Source: TMED14 sp964475135 (GTDB taxonomy: Bacteria > Bacteroidota > Bacteroidia > Flavobacteriales > Schleiferiaceae). Taken from it: DNA of 58,927 nt. The stretch is taken from contig CAYYWL010000007.1 in assembly GCA_964475135.1 (NCBI GenBank), forward strand, positions 1 through 58,927, in the 5' to 3' direction. Numbering within the stretch: position 1 is the first letter of the stretch; every line of letters starts with the position of its first letter. Shown here piece by piece: positions 25,076 through 33,966 of the stretch. The position numbers and the translations under genes are program-made. The notes under the pieces were generated by a model. That model was given only the letters and a program-made list of their open reading frames with translations, was not told the origin of the DNA and did no database searches.

Positions 25076-26059
25076 ATGGAACGCATTGCTCTGGTAGGCT
25101 TTGGAATCGCAGGGGCATGCATCGCTGCCACAGCACCGCATGGAGTGGCTCTCGTGGTCTTCGACGTAGCGGGCCCCCGGTGCTCGTCACGGGTCGCCAC
25201 GGGCTTAGTGAATCCGATTGTGCTCAAGCGGAGGCGCGTGGTCTGGCGCGCTGCAGAGGCCCTAGAAGTCGCGCTTAAGACCTACCCCTTCGAACTGCGT
25301 TCCTCGGGATCTATTTATGAGGTGTTGCGTACGATTCAGGAACTCAACGACTGGCAGGCGCTGAGCGATCATCCCGCACTGGGTGAATTTTTAGGAGCGG
25401 TGAACCCGGTTCCGGCCGGAATCCACGGAGTCGGCATTGGCGAAGTCAGGTGTAGCTTTCGACTGAATGTGGTCGGTTTTCTCGAGCACATGCGCGCCCA
25501 AGTTGAAGTTCGCAACGAGTCCGTCGAGCGCCTTGAACCCCAAGGTGACGGATTATGGACGATCAACGGGTCGGAGCGCTTTGACCGCGTACTGTTGGCC
25601 GAGGGATACCAAGCGCGCTGGACAGAGCACTTTTGGGGTCCGCTGGGTTTTGCCCGTACGTGGGGCCAAGGACTTAGAGTGGGGCTGTTCGTAGATCCGG
25701 GTGTGATGCTGCACCGAAGCCACTTTTTGCTTCCGGAAACTGGTGGTAGCTACCAGCTGGGGGCCTCATTTGGTTGGGGCATCGAGCACGGCGACCAGGA
25801 TCCGCCCGAGGCCAACGCAAGCCAGGCAGAAGAGCTGCTAAATTCCGCCCGTGCGTGGGTTGAAGGTGGCATTGAGGTGCAAGGGCAGTGGACCGGAATC
25901 CGACCCAACACGCAGGACCGACGGCCGCGCTGGGGATGGCACCCCGAGCACCCCACACTAGGAATGCTAAATGGGCTCGGGTCGCGCGGCACGCTGCACG
26001 CTCCCCTACTCGCTCAGGAGCTTTGGGATCAGCGCTTGGGCGCTGCTTCTGGGTCGTAG
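25076..26059 (+). CDS. FAD-dependent oxidoreductase (DAO-like)
   Basis: The 327-residue product begins with a dinucleotide-binding motif (IALVGFGIAGACIAATAP), then RVATGLVNPIVLKRRRVVWR, and ends with a second FAD-contact region (GIRPNTQDRRPRWGWHPEHP, NGLGSRGTLHAPLLAQEL). This matches D-amino-acid-oxidase-like flavoproteins that Bacteroidota often encode just after gldN. The substrate is unknown. The 3' end overlaps the convergent DUF983 gene by 31 bases. Confidence 0.85.
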   Translation: MERIALVGFGIAGACIAATAPHGVALVVFDVAGPRCSSRVATGLVNPIVLKRRRVVWRAAEALEVALKTYPFELRSSGSIYEVLRTIQELNDWQALSDHPALGEFLGAVNPVPAGIHGVGIGEVRCSFRLNVVGFLEHMRAQVEVRNESVERLEPQGDGLWTINGSERFDRVLLAEGYQARWTEHFWGPLGFARTWGQGLRVGLFVDPGVMLHRSHFLLPETGGSYQLGASFGWGIEHGDQDPPEANASQAEELLNSARAWVEGGIEVQGQWTGIRPNTQDRRPRWGWHPEHPTLGMLNGLGSRGTLHAPLLAQELWDQRLGAASGS

Positions 26060-26421
26060 TGGACAAAAAAGTTGAGGTATGTGACTCGGGCGACGCGAAA
26101 GAGGTAGGGTCCAAGCACGACTAGGGTGCCCGCGAGGGCTCCGACGGTGGGCCACATGGACCAGCCGATCCAAATTCCGAAGATGACGTACACAGCCACA
26201 AACAGGGCCACGGTATAGGCGTAGGACACGTACATGGCTCCGTAGTAAAAGTTGGGTTCGGGCTCGTAGTCCTGGCCGCAGACGCTGCACGAGGCGTGCA
26301 TCTTGTCCATGTTGCGAAGGTGGTACGGATTGGGGTCCATAAACATTTCACCCTCGTGGCATTTGGGGCATTTTGCGGTCGCAATGCTGTAGGGCTTGCT
26401 GCCTTTTCCGATCAATTTCAT
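26029..26421 (-). CDS. DUF983 family membrane protein
   Basis: The 130-residue product starts at the ATG at 26421; a longer upstream extension would run through the promoter region. Two Cys pairs (CPKCHEGEMF and CSVCGQDYEPEPNFYYGAMY) form a probable zinc-ribbon, followed by two membrane helices. Both the CxxC pairs and the EPEP-FYYGAMYVSYA stretch are diagnostic of DUF983. Function is unknown in the family. The 3' end overlaps the FAD oxidoreductase gene. Confidence 0.9.
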   Translation of the reverse strand: MKLIGKGSKPYSIATAKCPKCHEGEMFMDPNPYHLRNMDKMHASCSVCGQDYEPEPNFYYGAMYVSYAYTVALFVAVYVIFGIWIGWSMWPTVGALAGTLVVLGPYLFRVARVTYLNFFVHYDPEAAPKR

Positions 26422-26450
26422 GGGGTGTAGGGTGAATGGGGTTCTGAGTG

Positions 26451-26458
26451 CAAATTTA
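26451..26458 (-). promoter_or_regulatory. -7 box of the DUF983 gene
   Basis: The minus strand reads TAAATTTG, a perfect TAnnTTTG, 29 bases upstream of the ATG, so this transcript should have a short leader. Confidence 0.5.
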
Positions 26459-26483
26459 CCCCTCGCGCCTCGGGGAATCGTGG

Positions 26484-26491
26484 TACTTTTG
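26484..26491 (+). promoter_or_regulatory. -7 box of the ABC-F gene
   Basis: The sequence reads TACTTTTG, a perfect TAnnTTTG, 8 bases before the ATG at 26500, predicting a leader of only a few bases. Confidence 0.55.
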
Positions 26492-26499
26492 TCACCCTT

Positions 26500-28470
26500 A
26501 TGCTGAGTGTACACCAAGTTAGTTTGAGTTTTGGCGGATCGGACCTTTTTAAAGGGATTTCGTTCCAAGTAAACCCAGGAGACCGCATCGGTCTAGTGGG
26601 GCGCAACGGAGCCGGAAAATCCACCCTTCTCAAACTTATCGCGGGTCGGTACAAGCCTGATACAGGCAAAATCAGCTTCCCGAGCGACTTCAGCATCGGA
26701 TTTTTGACGCAGGATATGCCTCCTGCACCCAACGCCAGCGTGTGGGAAGAGGCCGCCTCAAGCTTTGTCGAAATCAAGCGCCTCGAGGCTGACATCGAGT
26801 CCATGACCGCCGAAATGGGCACGCGCACCGACTACGAGAGCGACGCCTACATGAACTTGCTCGAGCGCTTTCACCATGCTCAGGAGCGCTACCAGCATAT
26901 CGGTGGCTACACCTACCAGGCCGATCTTGAGCGCGTGCTCTTGGGCCTCGGATTCAAGGCGACCGACTTTCACCAACCGCTAAATTCGTTTTCGGGCGGT
27001 TGGCAAATGCGCGTGGAACTCGCCAAAATCCTGCTGCAGCACCACGACGTACTGCTCTTGGACGAACCGACGAACCACCTCGACATCGAATCGATTTTGT
27101 GGCTCGAAGAATTTTTGGCCGAGAGCAACCAGGCTATCATTCTGGTTTCGCACGACCGGACCTTCTTGAACAACGCGACCAACCGCACCCTCGAGATTGT
27201 GCTCGGTAAGAGCTACGACTACAATGTTCCGTACTTCAGGTACCTGACGCTTCGCGACGAAATCCGCGATAAGCAGCGCCAAGCCAAGGCCAACCAGGAC
27301 AAAGAAATCAAGCACACGCAAGAGCTGGTGGAACGGTTCCGGGCTAAGGCCAGTAAGGCTTCGTTCGCACAGTCGCTCATCAAAAAGCTCGACAAAATCG
27401 AGGTCATCGAAGTCGACGACGAGGACACCCGGCAGATGCGCTTTAAGTTTCCGCCCGCACCGCATTCAGGCAAGATTATGGCCCGCCTGCAGGGAATCCA
27501 CAAGCACTACGGTCCCAAGCACGTGCTCCGCGGCCTTGACGTGGAATTTGTGCGCGGCCAAAAGATTGCCTTTGTGGGCCAAAACGGCCAGGGCAAGTCG
27601 ACGTTGGTGAAAATCTTGACCGAGGGACTCGGCTACGACGGCAAGATTGAGTGGGGCCACCAGGTGCAGCTCGGGTACTACGCCCAGAACCAGGCTGAGG
27701 TACTCGACGGCACAAAGACCGTACTCGAGACGATTGAAGATGCGGCTCCGGACGAGATTCGCAAGAACGCGCGCAAGCTTTTGGGCAACTTCATGTTTGC
27801 CGGCGACGACGTCGAAAAGAAGGTGCGCGTGCTTTCGGGCGGCGAGCGCGGACGCCTCGCGCTCTGCCAGCTGATGCTGAACCCCATCAACCTTTTGGTT
27901 CTCGACGAACCGACGAACCACCTCGACATGGCGGCCAAGGACGTGCTCAAGCAGGCACTGATGCAGTACGACGGAACCCTCATCGTAGTGTCGCACGACC
28001 GCGAATTCATGGAGGGTTTGTGCAATCTGACCTACGAGTTCCGCGACGGCAAGATCAAGCCGTACTTGGGCGGAATCGAGTACTTCCTCGAGCAGCGCAA
28101 GGTGGAATCGCTTCGCGCTATGGAAGTGGCCGGCGCGCAGAAGGCGGCGGCCGCGGCCAGCGCAGCTGCCGCGGCACCCAAGGCCGAAGCCAAGCGAAGC
28201 CGTGAGGACCAAAAGCGCTTGGATTCCGAGCTAAAGAGCGCCCAAAAGGCCATGGAAACCGCCGAAAAGGCCTACGAAGCCGCGCAAGCGGCGCTGGACG
28301 CCATGGATGCCGAAGTGGCCAACCCCGAGGTATTTAAGGAGCGCAGTATGGATCCGACGTTTTTCAAGAACTACGAAGAACTGCAGCACGCCGTGCACGC
28401 CCAATTCGAAGTCTGGGCTGAGGCGCAGGACCGATTTAACGCGGCGAAAACAGCCGCCGAAGAAGCATAA
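26500..28470 (+). CDS. ABC-F family ATPase (ribosome-associated)
   Basis: The 656-residue product has two ABC domains on one chain and no membrane segment. The first has Walker A GRNGAGKST, signature FSGGWQMRVELAK and Walker B LLLDEPTNHLD. The second has GQNGQGKST, LSGGERGRLALCQ and LVLDEPTNHLD. The interdomain linker is charged and helical, and the C-terminus is an Ala/Lys/Glu coiled coil with an AAAAASAAAAAP stretch. ABC-F proteins act on the ribosomal E site to resolve stalls or give antibiotic protection. The housekeeping Uup/YdiF-like type is more likely than a resistance type, but this is not decided by sequence alone. Confidence 0.93.
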   Translation: MLSVHQVSLSFGGSDLFKGISFQVNPGDRIGLVGRNGAGKSTLLKLIAGRYKPDTGKISFPSDFSIGFLTQDMPPAPNASVWEEAASSFVEIKRLEADIESMTAEMGTRTDYESDAYMNLLERFHHAQERYQHIGGYTYQADLERVLLGLGFKATDFHQPLNSFSGGWQMRVELAKILLQHHDVLLLDEPTNHLDIESILWLEEFLAESNQAIILVSHDRTFLNNATNRTLEIVLGKSYDYNVPYFRYLTLRDEIRDKQRQAKANQDKEIKHTQELVERFRAKASKASFAQSLIKKLDKIEVIEVDDEDTRQMRFKFPPAPHSGKIMARLQGIHKHYGPKHVLRGLDVEFVRGQKIAFVGQNGQGKSTLVKILTEGLGYDGKIEWGHQVQLGYYAQNQAEVLDGTKTVLETIEDAAPDEIRKNARKLLGNFMFAGDDVEKKVRVLSGGERGRLALCQLMLNPINLLVLDEPTNHLDMAAKDVLKQALMQYDGTLIVVSHDREFMEGLCNLTYEFRDGKIKPYLGGIEYFLEQRKVESLRAMEVAGAQKAAAAASAAAAAPKAEAKRSREDQKRLDSELKSAQKAMETAEKAYEAAQAALDAMDAEVANPEVFKERSMDPTFFKNYEELQHAVHAQFEVWAEAQDRFNAAKTAAEEA

Positions 28471-28472
28471 CC

Positions 28473-28480
28473 TAACTTTG
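28473..28480 (+). promoter_or_regulatory. -7 box of the PafA-like gene
   Basis: The sequence reads TAACTTTG, a perfect TAnnTTTG, 2 bases after the ABC-F stop and 5 bases before the ATG at 28486. Confidence 0.55.
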
Positions 28481-28485
28481 GGGGT

Positions 28486-30084
28486 ATGATGCGTACCCTT
28501 CTTACCACGATGGCGATGCTGTTGGCCCTGGCCACAGCGACAGGCCAGTCCAAAAAGCAAGCTTCTGCCGCCAAACCCAAGCTCGCGGTGTCGATCGTGG
28601 TCGACCAGATGCGCGCCGACTACCTGACGCGTTTTGCTCCGCTGTACACGGGCGGTTTTAAGCGTTTGGTAGCGGAAGGCCACGTGTTTCGCAACGCGCA
28701 CTACACGCACACCCCCACCTACACGGGGCCCGGCCACGCGGTGGTGTACACCGGAACCGATCCGTCCAACCACGGCATCATCGCCAACGACTGGTACGAT
28801 CCCGCCCTCGGCCGGACCGTGTACTGCGTCGAAGATCTTGAGGTGCAGCCCGTAGGCAGCACCCGCGAAGCCGACAAGCGCAGCCCTAAAAACATTCGCT
28901 CAACCACCTGGACCGACGAGTTGGAGTGGGCCAGCGTAGGCGCTTCCCGGGTGTACGGATTTTCGCTCAAAGACCGCGGAGCCATTACCGCAGCCGGCCA
29001 CTACGGCGACGCCGCGTTCTGGATGGATGACCAGGTGGGTTTTGTGACGTCGTCGCACTACGCCTCGGAGCTTCCTGCGTGGATTAAGGCGTTCAATGCA
29101 GCGCACAGCCCGGCCAGCTACCTGAAGGGGTCGTGGGAACGCTTGATGGCTCCCTCAGTATATGAGTCCTTCACAGGGCCCGACGAGCGTCCCTATGAGG
29201 GCAAAATCCGCGGGTCCGCGAAGGGTTCGTTCCCCTACGACCTCGCGGCCCTGGGCGCGGGCAATCCTGGCCTCATTCGCTACACGCCCTACGGCAACCA
29301 GATCCTCATCGACGTCGCATTGGCTGCCGTCGACGCCGAAAATTTGGGTCGCGGAACCCACACCGACGTGCTCGCCATTTCATTCTCAACGCCCGATCAC
29401 CTGGGTCACCTGATGGGTCCGCGCGCGCAGGAGTTGATGGACGTCTACCTTCGCCTTGACCTGCAGCTCGGCCAACTTTTTGATGCCCTCGACGCTCGCC
29501 TTGGACGCGGAAACTACTACGTTTCGCTCACCGCCGACCACGGTTCCTGCGACAACTCCAACCAGGCTAGTTTGGACGGTTTTGCGGTGCGCAGCTGGTC
29601 CGGAAACGAGATCGAGTCGCAGTTCGGAGCCCTTATCGCCGGTGTCGAGTTGGACGAGCCCGGCGTGCTGCATATCGGCAACGACCAAATCCACCTCAAG
29701 AGCAGCGACGACGACGATTGGGAGCTGGTACGCGACGCCATCATGAAGCACCCAGCTGTCCAGATGGCCTGGACCGCCGAAGAAGTACGGAATTCATGCG
29801 ACCCGAAAGCCGCGCAGCGCCGCAACGCCTTTGACGCGCGCAGCGGCCAGGTCTTTTACGAGCTCAAGTCCGGCCACATGGACTATGGAACGGACGGCTG
29901 TACGCACGGTTCCGGCCACGCCTATGATACGCATGTTCCGGTAGTATTTATGGGTCCCGGGATCCCCGCGAATGCTTCGCGCTGGGAGCGTGTGCACCCA
30001 CGCGACATCGCACCTACGTGGTCGATGCTGCTCGGAATCGCCCTGCCTTCGAGTGCGACGGGAGACCCGTTGCCGTTGAAGTAG
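28486..30084 (+). CDS. pafA: PafA-like secreted alkaline phosphatase
   Basis: The 532-residue product has a signal peptide (LLALATATGQ). Alkaline-phosphatase-superfamily motifs follow: metal site SIVVDQMRADYL, nucleophile motif HTPTYTGPGH with Thr78 as candidate nucleophile, GIIANDWYD, and SLKDRGAIT, which carries the Lys/Arg of PafA. Late metal ligands are FSTPDHLGHLMG, LTADHGS and GSGHAYDTHVPVVF. This Thr-dependent, single-chain type is the phosphate-insensitive monoesterase of Flavobacteria, acting in the periplasm or outside. Phosphodiesterase activity cannot be excluded. It has its own near-leaderless promoter. Confidence 0.88.
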   Translation: MMRTLLTTMAMLLALATATGQSKKQASAAKPKLAVSIVVDQMRADYLTRFAPLYTGGFKRLVAEGHVFRNAHYTHTPTYTGPGHAVVYTGTDPSNHGIIANDWYDPALGRTVYCVEDLEVQPVGSTREADKRSPKNIRSTTWTDELEWASVGASRVYGFSLKDRGAITAAGHYGDAAFWMDDQVGFVTSSHYASELPAWIKAFNAAHSPASYLKGSWERLMAPSVYESFTGPDERPYEGKIRGSAKGSFPYDLAALGAGNPGLIRYTPYGNQILIDVALAAVDAENLGRGTHTDVLAISFSTPDHLGHLMGPRAQELMDVYLRLDLQLGQLFDALDARLGRGNYYVSLTADHGSCDNSNQASLDGFAVRSWSGNEIESQFGALIAGVELDEPGVLHIGNDQIHLKSSDDDDWELVRDAIMKHPAVQMAWTAEEVRNSCDPKAAQRRNAFDARSGQVFYELKSGHMDYGTDGCTHGSGHAYDTHVPVVFMGPGIPANASRWERVHPRDIAPTWSMLLGIALPSSATGDPLPLK

Positions 30085-30408
30085 CTCGCTAGCAAGTTTG
30101 ACTCGTTGGCGAGGCTGGCTATTTAGCGAGGTTGGCGAGGCTGGCAAGGATAGATCGTTGGATTTTTGCCCCTTGCGCCTGTGGCGTTGGGCTAGAGCTG
30201 CTGCGAAGCTAGGGCCGCTTCGCGGCTAAGGCACCTTTGGAGCTTGATTCTCGCAAACGGCTTTGCTGACTAAAGTATTGATGCAGAATCATATAGCGAT
30301 TTCAGAGCGCGAGAAAAAAAGTAAAATCCGGTTATAACCGAACTTTTAGGTACGAACTAGGTGCTAGTAACCAGTTACTTGCAAGCCAATCTCAGCCAAC
30401 CTTGCTAA
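30085..30408. repeat. Intergenic region with degenerate CTAG/GCGAGG repeats and a palindrome
   Basis: This 324-base gap separates convergent pafA and nadE. At the left, GTTGGCGAGGCTGGC and GGTTGGCGAGGCTGGC recur 21 bases apart (about 30104-30149). At the right, CTAG-rich words (GAACTAGGTGCTAGTAACCAG region, CTAACTAGCTAATC) cover 30353-30420. CGGTTATAACCG at 30329-30340 is a perfect 12-base palindrome. GCCGC-TTC-GCGGC near 30211 could form a small hairpin, without a T tract. No gene or convincing terminator is seen. Confidence 0.5.
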
Positions 30409-31227
30409 CTAGCTAATCTCAGCTATGTGGCAGACCGGAATCGGCCTCATTTTGTGCAGGTTGGCGCGGTGAAAGCGGGTGAAAATGGTAAAGACTTCAA
30501 GGGGGCGGGCGGTGAGGCCGTGGGTGGTGGCCCAGGCGCGGTCGTCGGTGGTTTCGGGCGTCCAGTGGTGGGTGCGGGCGAATTCCATGGCGGATTCGAG
30601 TTCGGCGTAGGTGGCTCCGAGTTGGTCTTCGTCGGTGCGTCCGTCGGTCCAGAGGCCGTCGGTAGGCGGAGCGTAGAGGATGGATAGGGGCACTCCGAGG
30701 TGACGCGCTACTTCGTAAACCTGGGACTTGTATAGGTCGGCGATGGGGCTGAGATCGACTCCGCCATCGCCGTATTTGGTGAAGAATCCGACGCCGAAGT
30801 CTTCGACTTTGTTGCCGGTTCCGGCCACGAGCAGGCCGTGGTTTTGGGCCTCTGCGTACAGGGTGGCCATACGCAGTCGGGCGCGGGTGTTGGCGAGGGC
30901 GAGGTTGCGCTGGGCGGAATCAGGCAAAGCCAAAGCCCCAACATGGGCGTCGAAGACGGCCGTGAGGTCCACGCGGCGGGCGGAGACCGCCGCGTGGCGA
31001 TCCGCTAGAAACTGCATCCATTCTTGGGCGCGCGACACTTGGTCGGGGGCTTGGTGGATGGGCATTTCGAGAAGGTGGACGTCGAGGCCTGTGGCCGCAC
31101 AAAGGCCGGCGGTAACGGCGGAATCGATTCCGCCTGAAACGCCAACGGCGAATCCGCGTGCCCGCGCCTGCTGGGCGTAGGTGCGGAGCCAATCGACTAT
31201 GTGCAGCGTTACGGCGGGGACGTTCAT
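30409..31227 (-). CDS. nadE: Ammonia-dependent NAD+ synthetase
   Basis: The 272-residue product is the synthetase domain alone, without a glutaminase domain. It has the PP-loop VGVSGGIDSAVTAGL, LANTRARLRMATLYAEAQ, VAGTGNKVEDFGVGFFTKYG and GVDLSPIADLYKSQV, all conserved in NadE. It amidates deamido-NAD+ with ATP. It is divergent from gldB with only 17 bases between the start codons. nadE next to gldBC is a pattern I know from gliding Bacteroidota. Confidence 0.95.
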   Translation of the reverse strand: MNVPAVTLHIVDWLRTYAQQARARGFAVGVSGGIDSAVTAGLCAATGLDVHLLEMPIHQAPDQVSRAQEWMQFLADRHAAVSARRVDLTAVFDAHVGALALPDSAQRNLALANTRARLRMATLYAEAQNHGLLVAGTGNKVEDFGVGFFTKYGDGGVDLSPIADLYKSQVYEVARHLGVPLSILYAPPTDGLWTDGRTDEDQLGATYAELESAMEFARTHHWTPETTDDRAWATTHGLTARPLEVFTIFTRFHRANLHKMRPIPVCHIAEIS

Positions 31228-31232
31228 CGGAC

Positions 31233-31240
31233 TACCTTTG
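31233..31240 (+). promoter_or_regulatory. -7 box of the gldBC operon
   Basis: The sequence reads TACCTTTG, a perfect TAnnTTTG, then a 4-base spacer (GGTT) and the gldB ATG at 31245. Any -33 element must lie inside the nadE coding region. Confidence 0.55.
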
Positions 31241-31244
31241 GGTT

Positions 31245-32255
31245 ATGCTTAGAAGGACGCCAAATTTAGGTCTTTTGTTCACGGGTGCAGTGCTTTCAGC
31301 GGTACTGGGATGCCAAAACGATCCGTGGGTTGCCGCCGGTGAGGATGCCGAAGCCCAGGCTCAGTCCGCCATACTGGCTGAGCGTGACCCTTTGCGGATT
31401 GTGCACTTCGCGGATTCGGTGCTGGGTCTAGATTCCGCCGCCCTAGCCGTGAAGCTCGAAGCCATGGCCCCGCGCCACCCCTTGATTTTTGAGCCCAATT
31501 GGCGTGAAAACCTCACCCCCTACTTGCTTGATGAGGGCGTTCGGCAGCTGTGGGCGGATGCGCAAAAGGCTCGCACGAGTACCGAAGAATTTGACCGTCG
31601 CGTGCGCCAAATGCTCGACCGAGTAGATGGGCTCCAGGGGCAACCGACTGGCTTGCGGATTTATACCTACGTGTCGCGAGCAGAAGAATACGACGTGATT
31701 CAGGCCGAGGGTGCTCTTTTTGTGGCTTGGGATCGCTTTTTAGGGGCGGACCACCCGCTGTACGCCCAAGAGGCAACCTACCTGAGGGCCCGCCACCATC
31801 CCGAACGGATTTATGCGGCCATCGCGGCAGCGCTGTACAACCCGAGTTCCGCAGGTGGTGGTCAGTTGATTGACGAAATGCTTCGAACGGGCAAGCAGCT
31901 GCTCTTCATTCAGACGGTGCTGAGTGAGGAGGATGCCTACCGCTACCTGACCTATACCTCGGCGCAGCAGGAATTTGCGGCTGCGAACGAGCGTGAGCTG
32001 TGGGAAACATTTGTTCGTGAACGCTGGCTGTACGACCGCCGCCTTGACCTCAAGCGAAAATTGGTCGAAGTGGCACCGTTCAGTAAACTGGGGTCCGAAC
32101 GCGACCAAGAGGTTCCGGGTCAAATCGGAACATGGCTCGGATGGCGCATCATGCAAGCCTACTGGCGGGCGCACCCCGAACTTAGCCTCTGGGAAGTGCT
32201 CGAATCGAGCCCAAACAGTGCCGAACTCATCCAGCAATCCAACTACCGACCATGA
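31245..32255 (+). CDS. gldB: Gliding motility lipoprotein GldB
   Basis: The 336-residue product starts at the ATG at 31245; an in-frame start 87 bases upstream would run back into nadE and ruin the signal. The lipoprotein signal (LGLLFTGAVLSAVLGCQ) has its Cys at residue 24. GldB features include LRIYTYVSRAEEYDV, WDRFLGADHPLY, YLRARHHPERI, DEMLRTGKQLLFIQ and IGTWLGWRIMQAYW. GldB is an essential gliding lipoprotein of unclear biochemical role. It overlaps gldC by 4 bases. Confidence 0.88.
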   Translation: MLRRTPNLGLLFTGAVLSAVLGCQNDPWVAAGEDAEAQAQSAILAERDPLRIVHFADSVLGLDSAALAVKLEAMAPRHPLIFEPNWRENLTPYLLDEGVRQLWADAQKARTSTEEFDRRVRQMLDRVDGLQGQPTGLRIYTYVSRAEEYDVIQAEGALFVAWDRFLGADHPLYAQEATYLRARHHPERIYAAIAAALYNPSSAGGGQLIDEMLRTGKQLLFIQTVLSEEDAYRYLTYTSAQQEFAAANERELWETFVRERWLYDRRLDLKRKLVEVAPFSKLGSERDQEVPGQIGTWLGWRIMQAYWRAHPELSLWEVLESSPNSAELIQQSNYRP

Positions 32256-32584
32256 AATCACACATTAGCCTCTACATCGAACTGGACGAAAACCGCGTCC
32301 CTGAGCGCATTCAATGGTCGGCTCCCGACGGCGGAGTAGCGAATTCAGACACCCCAGCCATTATGCTGTCGGTGTGGGACGAGGGCGCCGAAGAACTGCT
32401 CCGCATTGATCTGTGGACCAAAGAGATGAAGATGGACCACATGAAAAAGATGTACCACCAGACCCTTTTGGCGCTTGCCGACGGGTTGGAGCGCGCCACA
32501 AGCGAAGCCGAGGCCGCCGAGGACCTTCGTCTTTTTGCGCGGCACTTCGCCGAGCGCCTTAAGCTAATGGATCCCGCCCGCTGA
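32252..32584 (+). CDS. gldC: Gliding motility protein GldC
   Basis: The 110-residue soluble product has ISLYIELDENRVPERIQWSA at the start, SDTPAIMLSVWDEGAEELLR in the middle and LRLFARHFAERLKLMD at the end, as in GldC. GldC supports efficient gliding in flavobacteria, and its mechanism is unknown. The start overlaps gldB by 4 bases (ATGA). The 3' end overlaps convergent engB by 26 bases. Confidence 0.9.
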   Translation: MKSHISLYIELDENRVPERIQWSAPDGGVANSDTPAIMLSVWDEGAEELLRIDLWTKEMKMDHMKKMYHQTLLALADGLERATSEAEAAEDLRLFARHFAERLKLMDPAR

Positions 32585-33200
32585 GCTCAGCGTTGACCGA
32601 CTCGATATAGGCAAGTAGTTTGTCGCGGCCGTAGCCCGTTTCGGCACTCGTCTGAAAGTAGGGCGGAAGTTCAGCCCAGTCCTTGAGAAAGGCTTTTTCA
32701 AAAGCCGCTCGGTTCTTCATCAGTACTGATCCTGAAATCTTGTCTGCTTTGGTAAACACCAGGGCAAACGGGACGCGCCAGGATCCGAGTTGCTTCAAAA
32801 ATTCTAGGTCGACCTGCTGGGGTTCGAGGCGGCTGTCAATCAGCACGAACACAAGCGCCAGGTTCTTGCGTTCGCGCACGTAGCGACCGATCATGGCACT
32901 GAACGTGGCCCTTTGGGTCTTGCTCACCTTGGCGTAGCCGTATCCGGGGAGGTCGGCTAAAACCCAGGTTCCGCGGTCAATTTTGAACAGGTTAATAAGC
33001 TGCGTTTTGCCGGGGCGCCCTGAAGTCTTTGCGAGGTCTTTTTTGCCAACCAACTTATTGATTAGCGAAGACTTACCCACATTTGATCGGCCAATAAACG
33101 CGTACTCGGGCAGATCCCATTCGGGACACTCATCCACGCGCGGGGACGACAGTACGAACTCGGCGTGCAGGTTTAGGCGCCCTTCACGCTCTGAAGCCAC
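32559..33200 (-). CDS. engB: Ribosome-biogenesis GTPase EngB (YsxC/YihA)
   Basis: The 213-residue TRAFAC GTPase has G1 GRSNVGKSSLI, a G2/switch region near KTSGRPGKTQLINLF, G3 DLPGYGYAKVS, G4 TKADKI and a G5-like SAETGYG. It acts in large-subunit maturation. The best start is the GTG at 33200, as no ATG precedes the conserved LHAEFVLSSP. It overlaps the hydrolase gene upstream by 28 bases and gldC downstream by 26 bases. Confidence 0.94.
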   Translation of the reverse strand: MASEREGRLNLHAEFVLSSPRVDECPEWDLPEYAFIGRSNVGKSSLINKLVGKKDLAKTSGRPGKTQLINLFKIDRGTWVLADLPGYGYAKVSKTQRATFSAMIGRYVRERKNLALVFVLIDSRLEPQQVDLEFLKQLGSWRVPFALVFTKADKISGSVLMKNRAAFEKAFLKDWAELPPYFQTSAETGYGRDKLLAYIESVNAELSGRDPLA

Positions 33201-33937
33201 TGGTCTACAATTGCGTTAAACTCTTCGGGATGTTCCATCATCGCCGCGTGTCCGCAGTTGTCGATCCAATTCAGTTCGGAATTGGGAAGGAGCTCATGAA
33301 ATTTATCAGCTACCTCGGGGGGAGTTACCGCATCTTGCTTGCCCCAAACGAGGCACACGGGTACGTCAAACGTTTTGATGTCTTCGGCCATGTTGTGGCG
33401 AATGGCGGACTTTGAAATTGCCAACGTCTTGATGGCTTTCATTCGGTCATTCACCGTTTCAAACACTTGGTCGATGAGTTCTTCGGTAGCAACTTCTTTC
33501 ACGGCAAATACGTCGCGCACACGCTCGGCGATGTAGTTGCGGTCTCCGCGACGGGGATAGCTGCTACCCATTGCGGACTCGTACAGGCCACTAGAGCCCG
33601 CGAGCACGAGGCCGGCAACACGCTCCGGATACATTTTTTGAAAGAGCAGGGCGATGTGGCCCCCAAGGCTATTGCCCACGAAGTAGACTTTTTCGTAGCC
33701 CATTTTGTCGATGAACTTCTTGACAAACTTTGTCAAACTCTTTACTGAGGTCGTTGCCAACGGCATGCTGTACAGTGGAAGCAATGGGACGGTAACCTCA
33801 TAGCCACGCTTGCTGAAGTAGTTCAGCTGGTGCTCAAAGTTGCTCAGGGTTCCCATCAGTCCATGGAGGAACACAATGGGGGTCCCGGTGCCTTCAGTGA
33901 GGTATTCAAATGTTCCGTCGTTAGTCAGCGTCGACAT
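33173..33937 (-). CDS. Alpha/beta-hydrolase
   Basis: The 254-residue product has an oxyanion-hole motif (PIVFLHGLMGT), a nucleophile elbow with Ser (VYFVGNSLGGHIALLF), acid LVWGKQDAVTP and a final His (IDNCGHAAMMEHPEEF), so the triad is complete. No signal peptide is seen, so it acts in the cytoplasm. The substrate is unknown. It is cotranscribed with engB (28-base overlap). This hydrolase next to engB and mraZ is a common Bacteroidota arrangement. Confidence 0.88.
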   Translation of the reverse strand: MSTLTNDGTFEYLTEGTGTPIVFLHGLMGTLSNFEHQLNYFSKRGYEVTVPLLPLYSMPLATTSVKSLTKFVKKFIDKMGYEKVYFVGNSLGGHIALLFQKMYPERVAGLVLAGSSGLYESAMGSSYPRRGDRNYIAERVRDVFAVKEVATEELIDQVFETVNDRMKAIKTLAISKSAIRHNMAEDIKTFDVPVCLVWGKQDAVTPPEVADKFHELLPNSELNWIDNCGHAAMMEHPEEFNAIVDQWLQSVKGA

Positions 33938-33958
33938 AGGTGCGTTTTAGGAATCCGG

Positions 33959-33966
33959 CAAAGATA
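33959..33966 (-). promoter_or_regulatory. -7 box of the hydrolase-engB operon
   Basis: The minus strand reads TATCTTTG, a perfect TAnnTTTG, 21 bases before the ATG at 33937. Confidence 0.5.
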
